From Gammaproteobacteria bacterium (GTDB lineage Bacteria; Pseudomonadota; Gammaproteobacteria; Pseudomonadales; Pseudohongiellaceae), in contig PWQG01000273.1 in the NCBI GenBank assembly GCA_003556835.1, positions 1 through 13,056 of the forward strand: DNA of 13,056 bases. The letters are read 5' to 3'. Positions 6,959 to 12,996 of this stretch are shown here, piece after piece. The notes beneath the pieces are model-generated. The model ran no database searches and was not told where the DNA came from. It worked only from the letters and a program-made list of their open reading frames with translations. The position numbers and the translations under genes are program-made. Each line of letters starts with the position of its first letter. Position 1 is the first letter of the stretch.

Positions 6959-8670
6959 TGAGTAAATCTCCACACCTTTTGGAGACACGGGGGGATGCCG
7001 ACAATGTGGTATCTGCCCTGGCGCTTCATGCAGAGGAGCGACCCGACGCCACGGCGTTGCTGTTGGCAGATCAGACTGTTGAGTACGGCCGTTTGGCCGA
7101 GTGGGTTGGGCAGGCAGCACGCTACCTGTGGTCTTTCGGTGTGTCTGAGCACGTCGTGGTTGGGCTGTCTTTCCGGGATGATGTATCGAAGATCGTTGCG
7201 TTGTTGGCAGTGGGGTGGTTGGGCGCTACCGCGTATTCAATCCCAGCGAACGCCGGTGCACTGCGCCGTGCGGACATGATTCGGGCGGCCGGTGTGGAAC
7301 TTGTGCTGAGTGATCTGCCTTCTGAGGAAGCGCGCTGGAACACGAACTTCGCCCACTTCTCGAAGGATGTTTTCCGTAGTGGCGATATAGGCACTGTGGC
7401 GCCTCCGGCAATTGTGCCCTATCCGCAGGCGCCGCTTTTCATCATCACGGGGTCAGGTTCCACTGGAGAGCCCAAGCGGATACCTGTAACTCACCCACAG
7501 GTGCGCGAGCGACTCCGTAGCGAAAAGCAGCGCTTGGGCCTGACGGCACAGGATCGGATCGGGGACTTCAGCAGCCTGGACTTCGCAGACCCCAAGCATT
7601 GGCTCTGGGACAGCCTAATGGTCGGGGCCGCGTTCGTGCCGGCCCATGCAGTTTTGTCCCGCTTGCAGGCTGGCGATATGACCGTATTGACCCTGACGGT
7701 CTATTTTGTGGAGCAGTTACTTCGGCCGACTGCGGCTTCGCTCTGGCCCGCACTGCGGCGTCTCCGTGTGTTCTGCGTAGGGTCCGCCACCGTGTCGGGT
7801 GATCTGCGACGTCGTATCGAAGCGACCCTATGCCCCCGGCTTTATGTTGACTACGGCAGCAATGAGGCCGGGCTTGTGAGTATTCTGACGCCGGAGGACG
7901 AACCTTCCCATCCGGGGTCTGTGGGCAGGCCGTTGCCTGGCGTTGAGATCCAGATCGTTGATGATCGCGCAAGGGTATTGCCGCCGAACCAGGTTGGTCG
8001 GATTCGCTGCAGCAGCCCGGCGGTGTTCGATGGTTACGTCGATGATGATACCGCCAACCAGAGGGCCTTCCAGGATGGTTGGTTCTACCTCGGCGATTTG
8101 GGGTACTTTGATGAGTCTGGTCACTTGATCTTTTCCGGGCGCGCTGACGATATGATGATCCGTGATGGGATCAATATTTATCCGGCCGAGATCGAACAGG
8201 CGTTGAGTCAACACGACGCGGTGGCAGACGCTGCGGCCTTTCCGCTGCAGCATTCCGTCCATCAGGACCTTCCGGTCTGCGCGGTGGCACTGAGCGGTGC
8301 TGAGAGCGAGGCGGGCGCGGTCAACGAGAGGGTTTTGAAACGGTTTGCTGCAGCGCGCCTTGGCGAACGCGCCCCCGCTCGCGTGGTGATCCTTGGTGAG
8401 ATTCCGAGGAATCAACAGGGCAAGATCCAGAGAGATGAATTGCGTCGCCGTGTGCAGAATGCGTTGGAGCCTGCCATCCAGTACCGGGAGGGCGAGGTGC
8501 GTTTAGGGGAGCGGCGGTATCCTGTCGAGGCGCTCTCTGCCGCCGCACAAGAGAGTTTGCGGGCACTCAAGGCGGCTGATCAGCATATTCAATCGATCGA
8601 ATACCAGCTTGCTATCGCGCAGGCGGCTCGGGCCGAATTTGTCCGCCGTTTGGAAGAGGCGCTGCCGTGA
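6958..8670 (+). CDS. Acyl-adenylating enzyme (AMP-dependent synthetase/ligase, ANL superfamily)
   Basis: The 570-residue product starts at ATG 6958, overlapping the upstream TGA by one base, with GAGGG (6944-6948) at good spacing. A TTG at 6955 would add one residue and is less likely. All core ANL motifs are visible: the phosphate loop ITGSGSTGEPK (about 163-173), YGSNEAG (299-305, aromatic/Glu motif for AMP and Mg), YLGD with Asp380 (ribose binding), the hinge SGRADDMMI (393-401), and the catalytic Lys489 in NQQGKIQRDEL. The enzyme should activate a carboxylic acid as acyl-AMP and pass it to CoA, a carrier protein or an amine. The acceptor is unknown, and no acyl carrier protein with a phosphopantetheine Ser motif is present in this window. 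About 70 residues after the catalytic domain are helical and look like coiled coil (SLRALKAADQHIQSIEYQL), an uncommon tail that may bind a partner. The next gene overlaps by four bases (GTGA), implying translational coupling. Confidence 0.85.
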   Translation: MSKSPHLLETRGDADNVVSALALHAEERPDATALLLADQTVEYGRLAEWVGQAARYLWSFGVSEHVVVGLSFRDDVSKIVALLAVGWLGATAYSIPANAGALRRADMIRAAGVELVLSDLPSEEARWNTNFAHFSKDVFRSGDIGTVAPPAIVPYPQAPLFIITGSGSTGEPKRIPVTHPQVRERLRSEKQRLGLTAQDRIGDFSSLDFADPKHWLWDSLMVGAAFVPAHAVLSRLQAGDMTVLTLTVYFVEQLLRPTAASLWPALRRLRVFCVGSATVSGDLRRRIEATLCPRLYVDYGSNEAGLVSILTPEDEPSHPGSVGRPLPGVEIQIVDDRARVLPPNQVGRIRCSSPAVFDGYVDDDTANQRAFQDGWFYLGDLGYFDESGHLIFSGRADDMMIRDGINIYPAEIEQALSQHDAVADAAAFPLQHSVHQDLPVCAVALSGAESEAGAVNERVLKRFAAARLGERAPARVVILGEIPRNQQGKIQRDELRRRVQNALEPAIQYREGEVRLGERRYPVEALSAAAQESLRALKAADQHIQSIEYQLAIAQAARAEFVRRLEEALP

Positions 8671-8930
8671 ATTGGGCTCGGCTCAGGGAGGCTGCAGCGG
8701 TGCACCCGGCCATGGGCGCAACCTCCCCGCATGCGTGGCTAAAGGCCGCTCGCAAGATGGCCGCAGGTGCGCGACTCGCCAACGTGCTGGAAACGGTGCT
8801 GATGTACCACCGGCACGCGGACAATATCAGTGCTAACAGCCTCCGCCGGGAGCAGGACAGGACCCTTATGCACTACTATTCGAAACCTCTGCAACAGGCA
8901 CTTGGCGGCAAGGCGGACCGCGCCAAATGA
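8667..8930 (+). CDS. Small unknown protein in the modification operon
   Basis: An 87-residue product starts at GTG 8667, which overlaps the preceding stop by four bases; GGAAGAGG (8652-8659) lies seven bases upstream. Its own TGA overlaps the ATG of the next gene by four bases. This double coupling is strong evidence that it is a real gene. The sequence is basic, probably mostly helical, and rich in Ala, Arg and His (for example LETVLMYHRHADN and LMHYYSKPLQQAL). I see no signal peptide, no transmembrane segment, no Cys and no Ser motif of a carrier protein. I do not recognise the family. An accessory subunit of the adenylating enzyme or of the ATP-grasp ligase is possible from position only. 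Confidence 0.7.
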   Translation: MNWARLREAAAVHPAMGATSPHAWLKAARKMAAGARLANVLETVLMYHRHADNISANSLRREQDRTLMHYYSKPLQQALGGKADRAK

Positions 8931-9895
8931 GTGGTGGGGCCCGCTACTTGGTCACCGGCGGCGCGGGCTTTATCGGCTCTCACTTATGCGACCGCCTGAT
9001 CGGAGCCGGCCACCGCGTGATTTGCCTGGATAACGGGCTGACCGGGCGAGAGCAAAACATTCGCCACCTTTTATCACGGCCCGACTTCGACTGGTTGAAA
9101 CAGGACGTTACCGCGCCGTTCGATGTGCCGGTGGATGCCATCTACCACCTGGCCTGTCCGGCCTCCCCGCTTCAGTACCAGCGTGACCCGGTCGCCACCA
9201 CGCGCACCGCCGTACTCGGCACGCTGAACGCCCTGGAACTGGCCCGGACCCGGCAGGTGCCGGTACTCATCGCCTCCACCTCCGAGATTTACGGCGACCC
9301 GGCGGTCAATCCACAGCCGGAGGCCTATTGGGGTCATGTGAACCCGATTGGACCCCGTGCCTGCTACGACGAGGGCAAACGGTGCGCGGAGACCCTGACG
9401 TTCGATTACCACCGCCAATACGGTGTGGCGGTAAAGGTGGTACGTATCTTCAACACTTACGGCCCGCGTATTCATCTCGACGATGGGCGGGTGGTGTCGA
9501 ACTTCATCCGCCAGGCGTTGACCGGCGCTCCGATCACCCTGTTCGGTGCGGGGGCTCAGACCCGAAGTTTTTGCTATGTGGATGATCTGGTGGAGGGGCT
9601 GATCCGCATGATGGCAACCCCGCCCGCGTGCACTGGTCCAGTGAATCTCGGTAACCCGGAGGAGGTGAGTATCCGCGCGCTGGCCGAACACATTCGGCAC
9701 TGCACCGGGTCTCGCGCGCCCCTGGTGAACGACCCGCTACCGCAAGACGATCCGCAGCGGAGAAAACCAGACATCACCCTGGCGCAGCGTTTGTTGAACT
9801 GGGCGCCTACCGTGCCTCTGGCGGAGGGGCTGCCGGTGACGATCGCAGACCTGCGGGAGCAGCTGTGTCCCAATCATTCAGACAGTGTGTGTTAG
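8927..9895 (+). CDS. uxs: UDP-glucuronate decarboxylase (UDP-xylose synthase), SDR family
   Basis: This 322-residue extended short-chain dehydrogenase converts UDP-glucuronate to UDP-xylose through a bound NAD+ redox cycle. The Rossmann loop TGGAGFIGS (G11, G14, G17) begins the chain. The catalytic set is visible: Thr118-Ser119-Glu120 in ASTSEIYGDP, and Tyr147 with Lys151 in CYDEGKR. The stretch PxxEAYWGHVNPIGPR is the hallmark that separates UDP-xylose synthase from dTDP-glucose dehydratase and UDP-galactose epimerase. Arg213 in QTRSFCYVDDL matches the substrate-binding Arg of the family. IFNTYGPR and the conserved NLGNPEE end are present, and the length is normal for the soluble bacterial form. 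The start overlaps the previous stop by four bases. It is the last gene of the cluster and provides a pentose donor; whether the SPINDLY-type enzyme uses that donor is inference. The decarboxylase makes UDP-xylose, and no epimerase for UDP-arabinose is seen nearby. Confidence 0.9.
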   Translation: MSGGARYLVTGGAGFIGSHLCDRLIGAGHRVICLDNGLTGREQNIRHLLSRPDFDWLKQDVTAPFDVPVDAIYHLACPASPLQYQRDPVATTRTAVLGTLNALELARTRQVPVLIASTSEIYGDPAVNPQPEAYWGHVNPIGPRACYDEGKRCAETLTFDYHRQYGVAVKVVRIFNTYGPRIHLDDGRVVSNFIRQALTGAPITLFGAGAQTRSFCYVDDLVEGLIRMMATPPACTGPVNLGNPEEVSIRALAEHIRHCTGSRAPLVNDPLPQDDPQRRKPDITLAQRLLNWAPTVPLAEGLPVTIADLREQLCPNHSDSVC

Positions 9896-10056
9896 CCTTC
9901 AACCAATTGAATAGTGGCGGACCAGGGCTAAGCACTCGCAATCGCGGCGACCACCGCACCAGCCAGCTTCTCAAGGACTGAGTTCAGGCGGGGTGGCCTC
10001 CGACGGTGCTACACCGAAACCCGCTATTGAGAACTACTAACTCTTGGGAGTAATCA
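9896..10056 (+). other. Intergenic region before the SapC-family gene
   Basis: This stretch of 161 bases has no gene. It ends in a strong ribosome binding site (GGGAG, 10046-10050) six bases before the ATG at 10057. A promoter for the SapC-family gene is expected here, but no convincing -35/-10 pair stands out and I see no clear terminator for the upstream cluster. Confidence 0.35.
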
Positions 10057-10872
10057 ATGCCGAAATTCATCCCACTGAGCCGCGAGCAGCACGCCGGCCA
10101 GGGCTGGAAAGGCTCTAAGAGCTATGCCTTTGCGCGCCAGGACAGCATGGTGCCTGTGGTGATGCAGGAAGTGTCATTGCTGTTGCAGTCTATGGTGATG
10201 GCCTTCATCCCCGACGAGCAATCCGGGGCCTACCAGTTGGTGGCCATCCAGAGTGTGCCGCCGGGCAGCAACCTGTATGTCCGCCCGGATGGGGACTGGC
10301 TGGCCGGTCAGGTGCCCGCCCTGTACCGCGCCTGGCCCTTCCGGATGGCCCGAAAGGGGGAGGATCAACTCATTCTCACGGTGTGTGAGGACAGTGGGCT
10401 GATCGAGGAGGTGTCCCCTGGGTCGAATGCAGTGCCCTTCTTTAACGAGCAGGGTGAGATGAGCGAGCCGCTATCCAAGGTGGCGAAGTTCCTGCAGCAG
10501 TACGAGCTGTACCGGGCAATGACCCGCAAGGCCGTGGACCAGCTGGTCGCCCACGAGATGATCGAGCCCTGGGAGCCTTCGGTAGAGGCTCCGGATGGCA
10601 CCAAGAAGCGGCTTACCGGGCTATACGCTGCTGCCGAGCCCCGGCTACGTGAGGCCAAACCGGATGTGCTGGCCGAACTGGCCCAGAGCGGGGCGTTGGG
10701 GCTGGCCTATGGGCAGCACTACTCCAAGCAGCGGATTAAAGACCTGCCTCGCCTGCTCAGGATTCAGAAGCGCTTGGCGGAGAAGGCCACGGGTGGCTTG
10801 AGCATTGACGACATGTTCGGTCGCGATGGTGGTGATGAGATGACCTTTGATTTCTCGCCGGGGGAGCACTGA
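10057..10872 (+). CDS. SapC family protein
   Basis: The 271-residue protein is a match to the SapC family, named after a gene beside the Campylobacter fetus S-layer locus; its biochemical role is not established. Family features seen: N-terminal FIPLSREQHAGQGW; the strand MVPVVMQEVSLLLQSMVMAFIP; GSNLYVRPDGDWLAGQVPALYRAWPFRMA (bases about 10264-10349), the best-conserved core; and a C-terminal helical part after a FNEQGEMSEPL segment. There is no signal peptide, so it is probably cytoplasmic. The start is well supported by GGGAG six bases upstream. In other genomes SapC genes often lie near S-layer or type I-secreted surface proteins, which fits the acidic surface protein at the left edge. A role in surface protein production or export is therefore a reasonable guess, not shown here. 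Confidence 0.85.
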   Translation: MPKFIPLSREQHAGQGWKGSKSYAFARQDSMVPVVMQEVSLLLQSMVMAFIPDEQSGAYQLVAIQSVPPGSNLYVRPDGDWLAGQVPALYRAWPFRMARKGEDQLILTVCEDSGLIEEVSPGSNAVPFFNEQGEMSEPLSKVAKFLQQYELYRAMTRKAVDQLVAHEMIEPWEPSVEAPDGTKKRLTGLYAAAEPRLREAKPDVLAELAQSGALGLAYGQHYSKQRIKDLPRLLRIQKRLAEKATGGLSIDDMFGRDGGDEMTFDFSPGEH

Positions 10873-10914
10873 GGGATTATCGTTCGGAAGCAAATTTCAG
10901 AAGGAAGGTTACCT

Positions 10915-11001
10915 ATGCGTACGGCGCTTGTGCTGGGCCTGCTGGCCGCTACGGCTCTGTTGAGTGGTTGCGGTCGGGTGCCGTTGATTCCCATCCTTTG
11001 A
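10915..11001 (+). CDS. Tiny lipoprotein, 28 residues
   Basis: The ORF starts with ATG, with AAGGAAGG (10901-10908) six bases upstream, one of the best ribosome binding sites in the window. The product has one basic residue (Arg2), a hydrophobic core (LVLGLLAATALL) and a lipobox LLSGC with Cys19, then only nine more residues (GRVPLIPIL). It should be lipidated and anchored with almost no mature domain. The layout resembles LptM/YifL and entericidin-like mini-lipoproteins, but the neighbours typical of lptM (lysA, dapF) are absent, so I do not assign it. It lies 42 bases after the SapC-family gene and may share its transcript. Confidence 0.65.
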   Translation: MRTALVLGLLAATALLSGCGRVPLIPIL

Positions 11002-11048
11002 TTCAATCCTCACGGCGGGGCTGAGGCCCTGCCCATCCAGGGAGGGAG

Positions 11049-11864
11049 GTGCGTTCCCCGGCCAAGGCGTGCTGCGATGCACTTGGTGGCATCTATGAAG
11101 GCAGTACCATCGACACTGCCAACCACCACGACAGTGGCTACAAGGAGCTGTTCAGCCACCCGGAGTTCGTCCAGCAGCTGATGGAGGGTTTTGCCCCGCC
11201 GCAGATCTCTCAGCTGATGGACTTCAGCACCCTCCGAAACCACAGCGGGCACTACATCACGCCACTGTTCGAGGAGAGGGTAGAGGACGTGGTCTGGTCG
11301 GTGGAGATCACCTGGAACGGGCTCAGGGAGTGGGTCTATCAACCGCACCTGCGATACTACCTGGTGGACGAGGGGCGTTATACTGACGAGGAGTTGGGGT
11401 TGCGTCAGAGTCCGCTAAGTGGCGTTTTCGGAGTGGAAAACGCGGGTGATAGCTGGGAGGCGTTGCAGCGGGCGGTGGACCGGATAGTGGCCATCATCCG
11501 TAGTGATCCGAACAAGGCGCGCACGGACCGGGTGGTTACGCGGTGGATCAAGCGCCACCTGCACCGGTTGGGTGCGGATATACACCTGGAGCAGCTCAAC
11601 AGCCTGGTGGAGGACAAGGACATGCTGGCAGAGAATCTGGAGAACCTGGTGAAGAAGGAGCGCCTTGAGGGGCGGCAGGAGGGTCGGCTGGAGGGCCGGC
11701 ACGAAGGTTTTGCCGGTCTGCTTCGAGCGCAGCTGGCCCTCAAGTTCGGTGAGTTGCCGCCGTGGGTCGATGACAAGCTCGCAGCGGCCTCTGATGAGCA
11801 GCTCGGGATCTGGGGTACGCGCCTGCTTTCTGCCGAGTCGCTTGATGAGGTTTTCGAGGAATGA
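11049..11864 (+). CDS. Rpn/YhgA-like (Transposase_31) protein lacking its nuclease core
   Basis: The 271-residue ORF belongs to the Rpn family of PD-(D/E)XK recombination-promoting nucleases, formerly called putative transposases. The family N-terminus is clear: HDSGYKELFSHPEFVQQLMEGF, then LMDFSTL and EDVVWSVE with Asp80. Right after TWNGLREWVY (to about 11339) the chain jumps to QPHLRYYLVDEGRY. In intact members these are separated by roughly 70-80 residues that carry the catalytic E-x-Q strand (LLLEFQS-like) and the LPxVLYNG segment. The reading frame is kept, so this is an internal in-frame deletion that should abolish cleavage. The C-terminal family features remain: the EGRQEGRLEGRHEG repeat (11662-11709) and LLRAQLALKFGELPPWV ... 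LLSAESLDEVF. The only in-frame start is GTG 11049, which is jammed against its Shine-Dalgarno (GGAGGGAGG). About 25 residues before HDSGYK do not look like the family, so the 5' end may also be damaged. It is probably a decaying gene. Confidence 0.75.
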   Translation: MRSPAKACCDALGGIYEGSTIDTANHHDSGYKELFSHPEFVQQLMEGFAPPQISQLMDFSTLRNHSGHYITPLFEERVEDVVWSVEITWNGLREWVYQPHLRYYLVDEGRYTDEELGLRQSPLSGVFGVENAGDSWEALQRAVDRIVAIIRSDPNKARTDRVVTRWIKRHLHRLGADIHLEQLNSLVEDKDMLAENLENLVKKERLEGRQEGRLEGRHEGFAGLLRAQLALKFGELPPWVDDKLAAASDEQLGIWGTRLLSAESLDEVFEE

Positions 11865-11990
11865 CTGCGAGTGGGGGTGGGTGTCCTGGATGGGACTGCC
11901 GTAGGGGCAATCCGCTCGAAGCCGATTGACTGACCTTATGCTTCTGGGACATCGAGTGTGCTGTCCGTGCAATACACTGAAGGTACCCCG

Positions 11991-12248
11991 ATGACTAAGG
12001 CGACAACCGAGAAGCGTTTTACGCAGGCGGTACAATCGTATGATCGTGCTGGTACTGAGGCGCTTCGGAGCTGCACAGGAGCGAATAAACAGCAACAGGA
12101 AGAGCCAGATCACGACACCTGGTTCCACGAGCAGGTGCAGCGCGGCCTGGAGTCAGCGAACTTGGGGCGGCTGATCGACGGGTCGGAGGTTGAGTCTCGG
12201 TTTGCCGTGAAGCGTGCGCTCGGTCAAAAGATAGGGAACGCTGAATGA
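11991..12248 (+). CDS. Putative type II antitoxin (ParD/RelB-like C-terminal half)
   Basis: This 85-residue product starts at ATG 11991, with GAAGG (11979-11983) seven bases upstream. An earlier in-frame start at 11958 is less likely. The C-terminal half (DTWFHEQVQRGLESANLGRL, then GSEVESRF and KRAL) matches the pattern of antitoxins paired with RelE/ParE toxins, where this segment wraps the toxin. The N-terminal ~40 residues (MTKATTEKRFTQAVQSYDRAG) are not a clear ribbon-helix-helix domain, so DNA binding is uncertain. The stop codon overlaps a following ATG by four bases (ATGA), the usual antitoxin-toxin spacing, and that following frame is broken. A solitary or remnant antitoxin is the best reading. 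Confidence 0.55.
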   Translation: MTKATTEKRFTQAVQSYDRAGTEALRSCTGANKQQQEEPDHDTWFHEQVQRGLESANLGRLIDGSEVESRFAVKRALGQKIGNAE

Positions 12249-12358
12249 AGCGCGACGCTGATCTTTGAATTAGTCGAGATCAACCTGACTCGGCGGTGGC
12301 GGTGTTTATGGAGCATGCTGTGCTAGGGCGCACCCTGGATGGGGAGAGGGTATACTAG
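12245..12358 (+). pseudogene. ParE/RelE-like toxin remnant
   Basis: Starting at the ATG that overlaps the antitoxin stop, the frame reads MKRDADL, then TGA at 12266-12268, then ISRDQPDSAVAVFMEHAVLG and a short tail ending in TAG at 12358. The segment ISRDQPDSAVAVF fits the second-helix signature of ParE toxins (I-A-R-D-N-P-D-A-A). The space between the start and this motif is much shorter than in intact toxins and the C-terminal strands are missing. The gene has therefore lost parts and carries an in-frame stop. The assignment rests on one short motif plus position. Confidence 0.45.
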
Positions 12359-12418
12359 GCGACGCGGGAAGCGATGCTTAGAGGATCAAAAAGGATCGCT
12401 GGTCTTGCGAGGCTATAA

Positions 12419-12448
12419 GCCCGCCGATTTTTGTTAAAAACGGCGGGC
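12419..12448. terminator. Symmetric hairpin between converging genes
   Basis: GCCCGCCG (12419-12426) pairs perfectly with CGGCGGGC (12441-12448). Inside it, TTTTT (12428-12432) can pair with AAAAA (12436-12440), leaving a bulged A and a GTT loop. It lies between the toxin remnant (plus strand) and the end of the minus-strand gene at 12466, where a bidirectional terminator is expected. No T-run follows on either strand, so efficiency is uncertain. Confidence 0.5.
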
Positions 12449-12465
12449 CTTGGTCGTTACCCGGA

Positions 12466-12948
12466 TCAGTCGAAGTAAACTACTTCCCGGCGGGAAACCA
12501 AGCATATATTGCCACTACCCTGCGGCGTGAGATACAAATTGACGCCGCCAGATTCGCTCTGCAAAACGATCGTATCATTGAGTTCGGTCATAAACTCCCA
12601 GTCGTCGTATATGTTTTCCCTTGCGGACATGCAATTGCGTTCCAAAGCGAATGTTTCAACGTAAGTGGCATCACAATTTCCGCTGCTGACCGGTGCTGCG
12701 GTAATTGTCACATGGCCATCCCCGTCGGAATAATATTTAGAGACTAGGCTGGTGAACATGCGACCGTCTGTCTGGTCTGTGTGCCAATGATTATGGGAAG
12801 AGTGTTTGTGATCGGCAATGGCAGCACCAGCGACTAGCTCCAGAGCATCAGCGCAGGTTTTAAAGCCCTCTTCTCTCGCGGTTTCCTCGACAACGGTTCC
12901 GCTGGCGAGCGCTGCGAAAGAGAGGCATGCAGTGGTGTCAATGGCCAT
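12466..12948 (-). CDS. Unknown secreted-type protein, 5'-truncated by an IS element
   Basis: The 160-codon frame on the minus strand encodes a protein I do not recognise. Residues 7-16 (ACLSFAALAS) look like the end of a signal-peptide hydrophobic core with an A-x-A type cleavage site (ALA before SG), but the usual basic N-terminal part is missing. The first codons (ATG GCC ATT GAC) lie inside the predicted terminal repeat of the adjacent IS21-family element, so the original start was probably removed and the IS supplies the present ATG; GAAGGG sits nine bases upstream of it. The mature part has four Cys (32, 92, 106, 149), which could form disulfides, and a His cluster (five His between 47 and 56) that might bind metal. 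Base composition is clearly richer in AT than the genes to the left, suggesting transfer. Export of the truncated form is doubtful. Confidence 0.55.
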   Translation of the reverse strand: MAIDTTACLSFAALASGTVVEETAREEGFKTCADALELVAGAAIADHKHSSHNHWHTDQTDGRMFTSLVSKYYSDGDGHVTITAAPVSSGNCDATYVETFALERNCMSARENIYDDWEFMTELNDTIVLQSESGGVNLYLTPQGSGNICLVSRREVVYFD

Positions 12949-12984
12949 TTATTCTGACCCTTCTGTGGCCAACAAAATTGACCC
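12937..12984. repeat. Two tandem 24-base end repeats of the IS element
   Basis: Units 12937-12960 and 12961-12984 share TGGCCA (12942 and 12966) and TGACCC (12955 and 12979), each pair 24 bases apart, with more scattered matches between. These are likely transposase binding sites. Confidence 0.6.
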
Positions 12985-12996
12985 GGGTTCCGGTGC

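Noticed and set aside
6955..6960. TTG start for the adenylating enzyme
   Set aside because: The ATG three bases later has better spacing to GAGGG and forms the usual TGATG stop/start overlap.
10915..11001. Assignment of the mini-lipoprotein as LptM
   Set aside because: The size and lipobox agree, but the residues after Cys match only loosely and the usual lysA/dapF neighbours are missing.
11926..11978. Promoter for the antitoxin gene (TTGACT at 11926, TACACT-like box near 11973)
   Set aside because: The two boxes are not at a usable spacing, and neither has a good partner.
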